DNA of 64,000 nucleotides from Bacteroidaceae bacterium (lineage in GTDB: Bacteria > Bacteroidota > Bacteroidia > Bacteroidales > Bacteroidaceae), in NCBI GenBank assembly GCA_017938245.1, contig JAGBBX010000018.1:1-64000 (forward strand), read 5' to 3'. The position numbers and the translations under genes are program-made. The notes under the pieces were generated by a model. That model had not been told where the DNA came from. It made no database searches and was given only the letters and a program-made list of their open reading frames with translations. Below, piece by piece: positions 38,461 through 46,736 of this stretch. Position 1 is the stretch's first letter. Every line of letters begins with the position of its first letter.

Positions 38461-38494
38461 TTTGCATTTATTTGGATTTTTTCATTATCTTTGC
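38461..38494 (+). promoter_or_regulatory. promoter of the structured leader / FISUMP lipoprotein
   Basis: TTTG (38461-38464), 21 nt, TATCTTTGC (38486-38494). Start of transcription is expected near 38501. Confidence 0.6.
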
Positions 38495-38674
38495 ATAATT
38501 GGTAAACTGAACAGTATTAACAACTAAAACGATTTATGCCTATGAAGTAAAAATGTAGTGGACTATTATGGTTTGAGCTCTTATGACGTGATAGCGTTAA
38601 GGCTCTATGGGAAATTTGACAAACAGTTTCCCGAATTGGGTTAAATTAAACTTAATTTATTAACTGAAAGGCGT

Positions 38675-38867
38675 CCATTCGTTCTTTTTATATTGACATA
38701 TTGATATAGAGCTTTTGACTCTTGTTCTCTTCTTAGTGAATACCGCCAATTTTCAACACCGAGAACAAGCAGATAGGAAGTTCGCACCGTTAGGTGTGGA
38801 CTATTTTTTGCTTGTTGGTGTTAAGGTCACTTGGCGGTAACCTACTAAGAAGACAAGTAACGAATGG
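38675..38867 (+). ncRNA. candidate structured RNA, nested stems (about 193 nt)
   Basis: Successive pairings, outside to inside: CCATTCGTT 38675-38683 with 38859-38867; CTTGT 38721-38725 with 38853-38857; CTTCTTAGT 38729-38737 with 38844-38852; TACCGCCAA 38741-38749 with 38831-38839; AACACC 38755-38760 with 38817-38822; AACAAGCA 38764-38771 with 38809-38816; and an apical GTTCGCACC/GGTGTGGAC hairpin (38780-38801, loop GTTA) followed by TATTTTTT. About 50 base pairs in all. The apical hairpin plus T-run looks like an intrinsic terminator inside the larger fold, suggesting attenuation. No known RNA family is recognised. Confidence 0.65.
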
Positions 38868-38900
38868 TTTCACACCTTTTTTATTTTAAAAAAATTAAAA

Positions 38901-39899
38901 ATGAAAAACTTTAAATTATTGCAGAAACTTGTTTTCTTTATGGTATTTGGATTAACTCTCTGCACCTTGCAGGCGTGTAGTGACGATGAAGACAACAGCC
39001 CTAAACATAAATTAGTGGGTGCTTGGACGAGAAATTTGGGTGATGGACGTTCCGAAATATACGAATTCGACAAGGATGGAACTTTCCGCGAAATAATACT
39101 TTTTGAAGAAACTCAAACGGGAATATATACCGTAAATAATAAATTAGGAACGTTGACACTTTCTTACTCTTCAGGAGGTACCTATACTTGGCTTCTGACC
39201 GAGCTGAACAATAGCTATTTTATAATGATGTCTACAAGTACTGCGAAATCATATACTTATAACAGACGTGAAGTTGACCCAAAAGGAACTTATGATACTT
39301 TTGCTTCTGTTAAGGTGAATGGATACGAGGCGGTAGACCTTGGATTGAGTGTGATGTGGGCAACCTGTAATGTGGGTTCCACTTCTTGGGAGAAAGAAGG
39401 TGGTTATTATGCCTGGGGAGAGACTTCTGTAAAGGAAGAATATAGTAAAGAAAATTACAAATGGGGAGAACCTCATTATGACAGTTGGGGAGATTGTTAT
39501 GGAATTAGTTATACCAAATATTGTACGCATAGTCATAATGGTTATGTGGATAACAAAACAACACTTGAAGCATACGATGATGTTGCCACTGTGAAATGTG
39601 GAAGACGTTGGAGAATGCCAACTAAAGAAGAGTTTCAAGAGTTATGTGAAAAATGTACTACGATTTACGGTACCCGGAACGGTGTTGATGGTGTTTATTA
39701 TTTAGCTAAAAATGGTAACTATATATTTTTACCTGAGACAGGCTATAAGCGCGATGATTACAAATCTGGTGTTGTTGATTATTGGACTTCTTCGTTAGGT
39801 GATTATTATGATAATTCTGGAGCCTGGTACTTTGATTATAACAGTTTGGGCGGTAGAGACCGTTATGAAGGTCGTACTGTTCGTCCAGTATGCAAATAA
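38901..39899 (+). CDS. lipoprotein with lipocalin-like and FISUMP (C-type-lectin-like) domains
   Basis: 332 residues, AT-rich compared with neighbours. Lipoprotein signal with lipobox LQAC and then SDDEDN, a composition linked to surface export in Bacteroidota. Residues about 30-125 look like a lipocalin-type beta fold (LVGAWTRNLGDGRSEIYEFDKDGTF). Residues about 138-332 match the Fibrobacter succinogenes major paralogous (FISUMP) domain: AVDLGLSVMWATCNVGST, GGYYAWGET, GRRWRMPTKEEFQELC, a YWTSS segment, and a C-terminal GRTVRPVCK. Such domains mediate unknown surface binding and occur in expanding paralogous sets. A fragment of another copy's C-terminus follows. It is preceded by the long structured leader. 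Function unknown. Confidence 0.78.
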   Translation: MKNFKLLQKLVFFMVFGLTLCTLQACSDDEDNSPKHKLVGAWTRNLGDGRSEIYEFDKDGTFREIILFEETQTGIYTVNNKLGTLTLSYSSGGTYTWLLTELNNSYFIMMSTSTAKSYTYNRREVDPKGTYDTFASVKVNGYEAVDLGLSVMWATCNVGSTSWEKEGGYYAWGETSVKEEYSKENYKWGEPHYDSWGDCYGISYTKYCTHSHNGYVDNKTTLEAYDDVATVKCGRRWRMPTKEEFQELCEKCTTIYGTRNGVDGVYYLAKNGNYIFLPETGYKRDDYKSGVVDYWTSSLGDYYDNSGAWYFDYNSLGGRDRYEGRTVRPVCK

Positions 39900-39901
39900 G
39901 A

Positions 39902-39952
39902 ATAGTATATTCAGTATTTATGGGTAAGTGTGTTCGCCCAGTTGTAAACTAA
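39902..39952 (+). pseudogene. C-terminal remnant of a second FISUMP gene
   Basis: In frame from ATG 39920 the sequence reads MGKCVRPVVN and then stops, parallel to the EGRTVRPVCK end of the gene just upstream (GTTCGTCCAGT at 39879-39889 against GTTCGCCCAGT at 39932-39942). It is best explained as what is left of a tandem paralogue after deletion or recombination. Confidence 0.5.
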
Positions 39953-40028
39953 TTTTAAATTATTTAGAATCTAAAACTTTTTATTTAATAAGGATGCATC
40001 GTGATGCGTTCGCCGGTTATTTATACAA

Positions 40029-40060
40029 TCAACGCCTTTTCGAGAGGCGTTGATTTTTTT
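40029..40060. terminator. intrinsic terminator
   Basis: TCAACGCCT (40029-40037) pairs with AGGCGTTGA (40045-40053), 7-nt loop, then TTTTTTT. It serves the FISUMP lipoprotein gene; hemW converges from the right. Confidence 0.8.
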
Positions 40061-40139
40061 GTTGGTAGCGTCTTCTAAAAAACTTGTTGCATAAAAATCT
40101 GTTTAGTGTCAGCGTTTATCGCTTGCGAAAAGTAGTTGG

Positions 40140-41267
40140 TTATTCAATATATATAAGGTCGCGCATAATGGAGTCGCTTATGAATATCCCTTCGTGTGTG
40201 AGCGATGCACAGCCGTTGCTTTCTTGTAGCGTGCCGTCGGCAATGTGTGGGGCGATGTTCCTGCACAGATAGTCATAAAGCTTTTTGTTGAATTTATGGC
40301 GGAACCATTCCAGCGGCAGTCCGTCGGCTGTGCGCAGACGTGTGACAATTGCGTCGTTGTACCGCTCATTCTCGCTCAGGTGCTCAATCTCAAAATCGGG
40401 GTTTCCGGTTTCGATACCTCTTATATAAAGTTCAATGTCAGCAACATTCCAACTGCGTTCTTTGCCGTTGTACGAGTGTGCCGATGCTCCGCAGCCAAGA
40501 TAGGGAATGTCGTGCCAATAGCTGCTGTTGTGGCGGCTCTCGTATCCGGGGAGTGCAAAATTGGAAATCTCGTAGTGGCGGTAACCCGCAGCCGACAATG
40601 TATCGATGAGTGTTTCGAACTGTTTTAAATTCTCGTCCTCGTCGATTGCATTAATTTTACCCTGTTGTAGTGCGCGGTAAAGTGGTGTTTCTTCTTCGTA
40701 TGTGAGATTGTAGGCCGAGATGTGTGTGGGGTGCAGGGATATTGCTTGTTGAATACTCTCTTGCCACTGCGCGTGAGTGGATGATGGCAGGGCGAACATA
40801 AGGTCTATGCTTATATTGTTGAACCCTGCTACGCGGGCATCCTCGACTGCTTGACGGGCTCTCTCGGCAGTGTGGCGACGTCCTAATGCTTTCAGTTGAG
40901 TATCGTCGAAACTCTGTATTCCCATACTCAGTCGGTTGAACGAGAGCGAGCGCAGGGTGGTAAGGTATTCGGGGGTAAGGTCGTCGGGGTTGGCTTCGAT
41001 GGTAATCTCGGCCGATGGCGAGAGGGTGTAGTTTCTCTTTATCGTGTCGAGTATCATTTGCAGTTGTCCGCGTGTAAGTGTCGAGGGGGTGCCTCCGCCA
41101 AAATAGACAGTATCTACTATACCTATTATATAATTACGACGCATCTCTAACTCGCGACACAGAGCATCGCAGTACTCTTGTTGCCTGCTGTGCAAAGTCG
41201 ATGAGTAGAAAGCGCAATATAGACAGCGCTGTTTACAGAATGGAATATGTATATAGATTCCTGCCAT
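40140..41267 (-). CDS. hemW: radical SAM heme chaperone HemW (coproporphyrinogen oxidase-like)
   Basis: 375 residues. The N-terminal IYIHIPFCKQRCLYCAFYS carries CxxxCxxC, with the aromatic spacing (CxYCxF) of HemN/HemW. FGGGTPSTL near 57, ITIEANPDDLTPEYL near 90, and RLSMGIQSFDDTQLKALGRRH near 110-130 follow the family. The N-terminal extension typical of true HemN is absent, so HemW (heme chaperone) is preferred. It is alone between the FISUMP gene (convergent) and the EF-G2 gene (divergent). Confidence 0.92.
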   Translation of the reverse strand: MAGIYIHIPFCKQRCLYCAFYSSTLHSRQQEYCDALCRELEMRRNYIIGIVDTVYFGGGTPSTLTRGQLQMILDTIKRNYTLSPSAEITIEANPDDLTPEYLTTLRSLSFNRLSMGIQSFDDTQLKALGRRHTAERARQAVEDARVAGFNNISIDLMFALPSSTHAQWQESIQQAISLHPTHISAYNLTYEEETPLYRALQQGKINAIDEDENLKQFETLIDTLSAAGYRHYEISNFALPGYESRHNSSYWHDIPYLGCGASAHSYNGKERSWNVADIELYIRGIETGNPDFEIEHLSENERYNDAIVTRLRTADGLPLEWFRHKFNKKLYDYLCRNIAPHIADGTLQESNGCASLTHEGIFISDSIMRDLIYIE

Positions 41268-41405
41268 TTTTGTAAAAAAGTGTCAAAATTTTCGGCTAAG
41301 ATAACTTTTTTTGTCCGTTTTTGAAAAAAGTAACCCGACTTATTTGCTTTTCTTTGTGATAATTCATATATTGTTGCCGCTTTTGAAAAAACTTAATTAA
41401 CCTAT

Positions 41406-41479
41406 AGGATAGTGACGGGGTTTGAGCCTCTGTTCCCGACGATAAGATATCGCAGTCAAAGACTCCTCTGTTGTATCCT
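41406..41479 (+). promoter_or_regulatory. possible structured 5' leader of the EF-G2 gene
   Basis: An outer AGGATA/TATCCT stem (41406-41411, 41474-41479) encloses CGGG/CCCG (41416-41419, 41435-41438), GATA/TATC (41441-41444, 41448-41451) and AGTC/GACT (41454-41457, 41461-41464). CCTCTGTT also occurs twice (41427, 41465). The stems are short, so this is weak support. Confidence 0.3.
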
Positions 41480-41497
41480 TAAAACACAAAAATAGTT

Positions 41498-43651
41498 ATG
41501 AAAACTTATCAGACTAACGAAATCAAGAACATCGCAATCGTAGGATGTTCAGGCTCAGGTAAAACCACTCTCACTGAAGCTATGCTCTATGAGGGTGGTA
41601 TTATAAAACGTAGAGGCTCTGTCGCTGCAAAGAATACTGTCAGTGACTATTTCCCTGTTGAGCAGGAGTATGGATACTCGGTGTTCTCTACCGTATTCCA
41701 GATTGAACAGGCCGGAAAGAAACTTAACCTTATTGACTGCCCGGGCTCGGACGATTTTGCAGGTAGTATGGTGTGCGCAATGGAGGTATGTAACCTTGCG
41801 ATGATGGTCATCAATGGCCAGTATGGTGTTGAGGTGGGTACACAGAACTGCTTCCGCTACATCAAGAAGATGAAGAAACCTATGATGTTCGTCGTAAACC
41901 AGGTTGATAATGAAAAGTGCGAGTATGACACTGTTATCGAGCAGTTGCAGTCTATTTATGGTGCAAAGGTTGTTCCCGTGCAGTATCCTTTGAATGCCGG
42001 TCCCGGATTTTCTACTATCATCGACGTTCTTCTTATGAAGAAATTGACATATACCGGTGAGGGACAGGCTCCTATCGTAGAGGATATTCCTGCCGAGGAG
42101 TATGAGAAGGCTAAGGCACTGCATATGGAACTTGTCGAGAAGGCTGCCGAGAACGAAGAGGGTCTTATGGATAAGTACTTCGAGTCGGAGGAACTTACTA
42201 CCGATGAGATTCGTATGGGTGCGCGTATGGGTCTTTCTACCGACAGTGTATATCCCGTTCTTTGCTGCTCGGCTGCAACAGATGTTGCTGTTGGCCGTCT
42301 GCTTGAGTTTCTTGCAAATGTAGCTCCCGAGGTTGACGATATGCCTAAGCCTAAAAATATAGATGGTGAGGTTGTTTCTTATGATAGTTCGGCTCCTACA
42401 TCAATATTCTTCTATAAGACATCGGTAGAGCCTCATATTGGCGAAGTTAACTATTTTAAGGTAATCAGCGGTACACTTAAAGCCGGCGACGACCTTGTTA
42501 ACGCCGATCGTGGCTCTAAGGAGCGTATTGCTCAGCTTTATTGCAGTGCAGGTGCCAACCGCGTGGCAGTGGATGAGCTTAAAGCCGGTGATCTTGGTTG
42601 TACAGTGAAATTGAAAGATGTGAAGATAGGTAACACTCTTAATGCAAAGGATGTTAACCATCGATTCTCACTTGTTAAATATCCCGCATCGAAATATTCA
42701 CGTGCTATTAAGCCTGTGAATGAGTCGGATATGGAGAAACTGATGCAGATTCTTAACCGTATGCACGAGGAGGATCCTACTTGGATTGTTGAGCAGTCTA
42801 AGGAGTTGCGTCAGACAATCGTTTACGGACAGGGTGAGTTCCACTTGCGTACTCTTAAATGGCGTCTCGAGCACGTCGAGAAGATGCAGGTTAAGTTCGA
42901 GGAGCCTAAGATTCCTTATCGCGAGACAATTACCAAGGTTGCGCGTGCCGACTATCGTCACAAGAAACAGTCGGGTGGTGCAGGACAGTTTGGTGAGGTA
43001 CATCTTATTGTTGAACCCTACGAAGAGGGTAAGCCAATGCCCGAGGTATATCGCTTCGGTAACCAGGAGTTCAAGATTACTCCTAAGGGAAGCGAAGAGG
43101 TTACACTCGATTGGGGCGGTAAACTGGTATTTGTAAACAGTGTAGTAGGTGGTGCTATCGATGCACGCTTTATGCCCGCAATCCTCAAGGGTATTATGGA
43201 GAGAATGGAGCGTGGCCCGCTTACCGGTTCTTATGCCCGCGATGTTCGCGTAATTGTTTACGATGGTAAGATGCACCCCGTAGATTCAAATGAAATCTCG
43301 TTTATGCTTGCAGGACGTAACGCATTCAGTGAGGCATTCCGCAATGCAGGGCCCAAGGTGCTTGAGCCTATATATGATGTCGAGGTATTCGTACCCTCTG
43401 ATAAGATGGGAGACGTTATGAGCGATATCCAGGGTCGTCGTGGTATGATTATGGGTATGGAGAGCGAGAACGGATACGAGAAACTTGTCGCAAAGGTTCC
43501 TTTGAAAGAGATGGCTTCTTACTCTACTTCGTTGAGTTCGCTTACAGGTGGACGTGCTTCGTTTATTATGTCATTCTCGTCATACGAGCTTGTTCCCACA
43601 GATGTTCAGAACAAACTGGTAGAAGAACTTTCTGTAAAGGACGACGAATAA
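41498..43651 (+). CDS. fusA2: elongation factor G paralogue (EF-G2 type)
   Basis: 717 residues with the five EF-G domains. P-loop GCSGSGKTT at 16-24. G3 reads DCPGSDDF at 80-87, in place of the canonical DTPGHVDF, so the catalytic His is Ser84. G4 is NQVD at 134-137 instead of NKxD. Domain III-V motifs such as QFGEVHLIVEP near 495 and GAIDARFMPAILKGI near 555 are present. This fits the Bacteroides EF-G2 class reported to support translocation without GTP hydrolysis and to matter under carbon starvation in the gut. It stands alone, 229 nt after the divergent hemW gene. The symbol is by analogy. Confidence 0.85.
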   Translation: MKTYQTNEIKNIAIVGCSGSGKTTLTEAMLYEGGIIKRRGSVAAKNTVSDYFPVEQEYGYSVFSTVFQIEQAGKKLNLIDCPGSDDFAGSMVCAMEVCNLAMMVINGQYGVEVGTQNCFRYIKKMKKPMMFVVNQVDNEKCEYDTVIEQLQSIYGAKVVPVQYPLNAGPGFSTIIDVLLMKKLTYTGEGQAPIVEDIPAEEYEKAKALHMELVEKAAENEEGLMDKYFESEELTTDEIRMGARMGLSTDSVYPVLCCSAATDVAVGRLLEFLANVAPEVDDMPKPKNIDGEVVSYDSSAPTSIFFYKTSVEPHIGEVNYFKVISGTLKAGDDLVNADRGSKERIAQLYCSAGANRVAVDELKAGDLGCTVKLKDVKIGNTLNAKDVNHRFSLVKYPASKYSRAIKPVNESDMEKLMQILNRMHEEDPTWIVEQSKELRQTIVYGQGEFHLRTLKWRLEHVEKMQVKFEEPKIPYRETITKVARADYRHKKQSGGAGQFGEVHLIVEPYEEGKPMPEVYRFGNQEFKITPKGSEEVTLDWGGKLVFVNSVVGGAIDARFMPAILKGIMERMERGPLTGSYARDVRVIVYDGKMHPVDSNEISFMLAGRNAFSEAFRNAGPKVLEPIYDVEVFVPSDKMGDVMSDIQGRRGMIMGMESENGYEKLVAKVPLKEMASYSTSLSSLTGGRASFIMSFSSYELVPTDVQNKLVEELSVKDDE

Positions 43652-43835
43652 TAAAGTCTGATATATCTGATAATAAGGTCTGCTGCGCTATTAAAGGTGT
43701 AGCAGACTTTGTTTTTTTGGTGGAACTTGTGATTTTGTTAATCATAAAACGGTCTATTGTTAATTATTGAAAAATATAACATAATTTGAGTTAATTAGTT
43801 GTGTGATATTTAAAGGTTATTCTTATCTTTACACT

Positions 43836-45389
43836 ATGAAAAAGAATATAATCTGGCTTGTAGGAATAATTATGGGTGCCTGTTGCCTTGGACTTATCTA
43901 TATGCAGGTGAGTTATATTGAGGCGATGGTGCGTATGCGAAAACAACATTTCGAGGAGGGTGTTAAGCGCAGTCTATATCAGGCTGCATACGACCTTGAA
44001 CTTGACGAGACACGCAGTTATCTTGTAAATGATATAAAGAAGGATATTCGTCGCGATTTTCATCGTTCACAGATAAAGGACGGATTCCTGATGCTCGAAC
44101 ATAAATATATGATATCTTCGGGTGAGAATAATAAACTTATGGTAGAGACAAGTACGCGTGTCAATACCGAGGCGGGTGCGGCTTTGATGCCAAAATTCAA
44201 GCATCAGGGTAACAGTGGTAATCTATCTATGCAGGAGCAGCAGCGCTTGATGATAGAGATGCTTAGTAAACGTTATCAGTATCAGCGAGCAATGCTTGAC
44301 GAGGTGGTGTATACGATGATATACAAGGCGAGTGAGAGACCGCTTGCACAAAGGATTAACTTCCGTAGGCTCGACCAGAATATCAAGTCGGAGCTTGCAA
44401 ATAATGGAATCAGCCTTTCTTATCATTTCAGAGTTTTGGGCGCCGATGGAAAAGAGGTGTATAAATGCTCGGATTATCAGCGTACCGCCGATGATAATGT
44501 GTATAAGGAGTTGATTTTTAAGAATGACCCGCCAACACGAATGGGGGTGCTCGAGATTAATTTCCCGGCCGATATACTGAACAATTATATTTACAGTTCG
44601 GTTAAATTTATGATTCCTTCTATTCTCTTCACTATTGTGTTGTTGGTAACATTTGTTATTACACTTTATATGATAGTGAAACAGAAGAAATTAACAGAGA
44701 TAAAGAATGACTTTATAAATAATATGACTCACGAGTTTAAGACGCCAATATCGACAATTTCTCTTGCTGCGCAGATGTTGCAAGACCAATCGGTGGCAAA
44801 GTCACCGGCGATGTTTGGTAGGCTCTCGGGGGTAATATCAAGCGAGACAAAGCGTTTGCGCTTTCAGGTAGATAAAGTTCTTCAGATGTCTATGTTCGAG
44901 GATAGAAAAACCGCCTCGCTTAAGATGAAAGAACTAGACTCGCACGAACTGTTGAAAGGTGTGATAAATACCTTCACTGTGAAAGTAGAACAGAATGGAG
45001 GACACATAGAGTGGGAACCGACAGCCGAAGACCCGTACGTATATGTCGATGAGATGCATTTTACCAATGTGATTTTTAATCTGATGGATAATGCGCTCAA
45101 ATATAAGAAACGCGATGAACCGCTTAATCTGACGCTGCGTACCTGGAATGCCAATGGGCATTTTATGCTCTCGTTGCACGATAATGGAATTGGAATACGC
45201 AAAGAGGATCTTAAAAAGATATTTGATAAATTTTACCGAGTGCAAACCGGTAATGTGCACGACGTGAAAGGGTTTGGATTGGGCCTTGCTTACGTTAAAC
45301 AGATTATCCAGGCGCACGGAGGAACAATTCGCGCCGAGAGTGAGATTGGTGTCGGAACTACATTTGTAATTGTATTACCTTTAAAATAA
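43836..45389 (+). CDS. rprX: sensor histidine kinase (RprX-like)
   Basis: 517 residues from ATG 43836; the longer frame from 43803 would include the TTATCTTTAC minus-7 box. Membrane segment near 5-25, a periplasmic domain of about 230 residues, a second membrane segment (about 265-285; IPSILFTIVLLVTFVITLYMIV), an H-box NDFINNMTHEFKTPIST near 300, N-box NLMDNALKYK near 415, G1 DNGIGIRKEDLKKIFDKF near 450 and G2 GFGLGLAYVKQII near 480. Receives an unknown envelope signal and phosphorylates the adjacent regulator. It resembles RprX of Bacteroides in size, order and layout; the symbol is tentative. Response regulator 7 nt downstream. Confidence 0.85.
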   Translation: MKKNIIWLVGIIMGACCLGLIYMQVSYIEAMVRMRKQHFEEGVKRSLYQAAYDLELDETRSYLVNDIKKDIRRDFHRSQIKDGFLMLEHKYMISSGENNKLMVETSTRVNTEAGAALMPKFKHQGNSGNLSMQEQQRLMIEMLSKRYQYQRAMLDEVVYTMIYKASERPLAQRINFRRLDQNIKSELANNGISLSYHFRVLGADGKEVYKCSDYQRTADDNVYKELIFKNDPPTRMGVLEINFPADILNNYIYSSVKFMIPSILFTIVLLVTFVITLYMIVKQKKLTEIKNDFINNMTHEFKTPISTISLAAQMLQDQSVAKSPAMFGRLSGVISSETKRLRFQVDKVLQMSMFEDRKTASLKMKELDSHELLKGVINTFTVKVEQNGGHIEWEPTAEDPYVYVDEMHFTNVIFNLMDNALKYKKRDEPLNLTLRTWNANGHFMLSLHDNGIGIRKEDLKKIFDKFYRVQTGNVHDVKGFGLGLAYVKQIIQAHGGTIRAESEIGVGTTFVIVLPLK

Positions 45390-45396
45390 TAGTATT

Positions 45397-46098
45397 ATGG
45401 AAGAGAAACAGAGTATTTTACTATGCGAGGATGATGAGAATCTTGGTATGTTGTTGCGAGAATATTTGCAGGCCAAAGGTTATCACGCAGAATTGTGCCC
45501 CGATGGCGAGGTGGGTTACAGAACTTTCCTCAAAGGAAAATTTGATATATGTGTGCTCGATGTAATGATGCCTGTAAAGGATGGCTTTACACTTGCGCAG
45601 GAGATTCGTGCGGCTAATGCCGAGATGCCTATCATTTTCCTTACAGCAAAGGCTCTGAAGGAGGATATCCTTGAGGGCTTTAAGATTGGTGCCGACGATT
45701 ACATAACAAAACCCTTCAGTATGGAGGAGCTGGTTTTCCGTATCGAAGCTGTACTTCGTCGTGTATGTGGCAAGAAGAGCAAGGAGAATACGCTTTATAA
45801 GATTGGCGGTTTTATGTTTGATACGCAAAAGCAGCTTCTTACAATAGAAGGTCAGCAGACCAAACTTACAACCAAAGAGTCGGAGCTACTGGCGCTTCTT
45901 TGTGCTCACGCAAACGAGATTCTGCAGCGCGACTTTGCTCTTAAGACAATTTGGATAGATGATAACTACTTCAATGCACGTAGTATGGATGTTTATATCA
46001 CTAAATTGCGTAAGCATTTGAAGGCCGACTCTTCTATCGAAATTATAAATATTCACGGTAAGGGATATAAGCTCATTGCTCCCGAAACAGAGGCTTGA
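45397..46098 (+). CDS. rprY: OmpR-type response regulator (RprY-like)
   Basis: 233 residues. Receiver domain (about 5-120): acidic pair EDDE at 9-12, phosphorylation Asp in CVLDVMMP near 53, Thr in FLTAKAL near 82 and Lys in ITKPFS near 103. Winged-helix DNA-binding domain (about 135-230; LTTKESELLALLCAHANEILQRD, MDVYITKLRKHLK). It starts 7 nt after the kinase gene and forms a two-component system with it. A strong terminator follows. The RprY name is by similarity of arrangement. Confidence 0.87.
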   Translation: MEEKQSILLCEDDENLGMLLREYLQAKGYHAELCPDGEVGYRTFLKGKFDICVLDVMMPVKDGFTLAQEIRAANAEMPIIFLTAKALKEDILEGFKIGADDYITKPFSMEELVFRIEAVLRRVCGKKSKENTLYKIGGFMFDTQKQLLTIEGQQTKLTTKESELLALLCAHANEILQRDFALKTIWIDDNYFNARSMDVYITKLRKHLKADSSIEIINIHGKGYKLIAPETEA

Positions 46099-46111
46099 TT
46101 AGGGTGGGTAC

Positions 46112-46145
46112 AAAAAAAAGGTTCGGAATCCCGAACCTTTTTTTT
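46112..46145. terminator. bidirectional terminator after the response regulator
   Basis: A 15-bp stem (46112-46126 with 46131-46145; core GGTTCGG/CCGAACC, loop AATC) with A-run before and T-run after, suitable for both the regulator gene and the small gene on the other strand. Confidence 0.9.
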
Positions 46146-46176
46146 GTATTTGCTCTAAGATGACTTTTTTATATCG

Positions 46177-46356
46177 TTAGTTTTTGTCAAGGTATTTCTT
46201 GCTTGCCAAAACATATACAATGATACCTACTAACATTGCAGCAAATGTACCCCAAGTGATAAGGTTGTTGTTAATCAAACCGTTGAAGTAGTAAAGGATA
46301 AGTGCTGCTGCTCCCAAAAGTACAAGAGCTAATCCGAAATAACTGAGACCTTTCAT
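46177..46356 (-). CDS. small two-helix membrane protein
   Basis: 59 residues (MKGLSYFGLALVLLGAAALI..., ending LASKKYLDKN). Two hydrophobic helices (about 5-23 and 37-51) joined by an Asn-rich turn (NGLINNN), with a basic C-terminus facing the cytosol. It converges on the response regulator gene and shares its terminator. A-rich leader (TTTTATAATTTATT complement) precedes the ATG. It is similar in length and composition to small conserved Bacteroidota membrane proteins of unknown function. Confidence 0.7.
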   Translation of the reverse strand: MKGLSYFGLALVLLGAAALILYYFNGLINNNLITWGTFAAMLVGIIVYVLASKKYLDKN

Positions 46357-46736
46357 GTTTTATAATTTATTTTATTTATATTCTGATTGCAAAGTAACAC
46401 ATAAATATTCTTATAATGAAATTTTTTTTGCTAAAATTTAGAAACAGTTTCATTTTATTTGTGTGAAGATGCAAAGCAACTCTCCCTTTGAGGTATTAGA
46501 GGGAGTATCCGTGGGGGAGAGAGTAGGTATCCTCGTGCTCTTGCCGGTAACAATAATATATTTATTTGCAGGCCGCAATCTGATGTCTCGTTTCTTATGT
46601 TTGCCGATGCAATTATATACTGTTAGAAAATGAAACAGATAAAAACCGATGCTAAAGTTTTGTCATATAAAAAAATATACCTATCTTTGCACCCGCGTTT
46701 AGATAAACGAATGTTTAACCAAATTTATTAACAAAA
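46357..46736. other. gap before rpsF
   Basis: Contains an ACTCTCCC/GGGAGAGAGT inverted pair (around 46479-46522), a full promoter at 46659-46689 and a short CGTTTA/TAAACG hairpin (46696-46709) in the rpsF leader. No gene seen in the rest; it may hold gene remnants. Confidence 0.4.
46659..46689 (+). promoter_or_regulatory. promoter of the rpsF operon
   Basis: TTTG (46659-46662), 19 nt, TATCTTTG (46682-46689) followed by CACCC. Near-perfect consensus. Confidence 0.75.

Larger units (their letters stand above)
38258..38900 (+). other. 643-nt gene-free region: GH35 promoter and long structured leader
   Basis: The left 130 nt hold the GH35 promoter (minus strand). A full rightward promoter follows at 38461-38494 and leaves a leader of about 400 nt before the lipoprotein gene. 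The leader holds the hairpins GGGAAA/TTTCCC (38609-38632) and TAAATTAA/TTAATTTA (38642-38659), tiny start-stop frames (ATGCCTATGAAGTAA at 38536; ATGTAG at 38553), and the nested RNA at 38675-38867. Confidence 0.6.

Noticed and set aside
38675..38867. 6S RNA or known riboswitch as identity of the nested RNA
   Set aside because: 6S has one large central bubble and this fold is almost continuous; no known ligand-binding consensus was recognised.
38901..39952. Diversity-generating retroelement target at the FISUMP gene
   Set aside because: The C-terminus has a lectin-like look, but no reverse transcriptase, template repeat or adenine-biased variation is visible in the window.
40008..40018. Third GTTCGCCGGTT copy as another FISUMP end
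   Set aside because: Read in the same frame it gives VRRLFI, not VRPV, so the match is probably chance.
46479..46522. ACTCTCCC/GGGAGAGAGT pair as an S6:S18 autoregulatory leader
   Set aside because: It lies upstream of the rpsF promoter (46659-46689), so it is not in the rpsF transcript.
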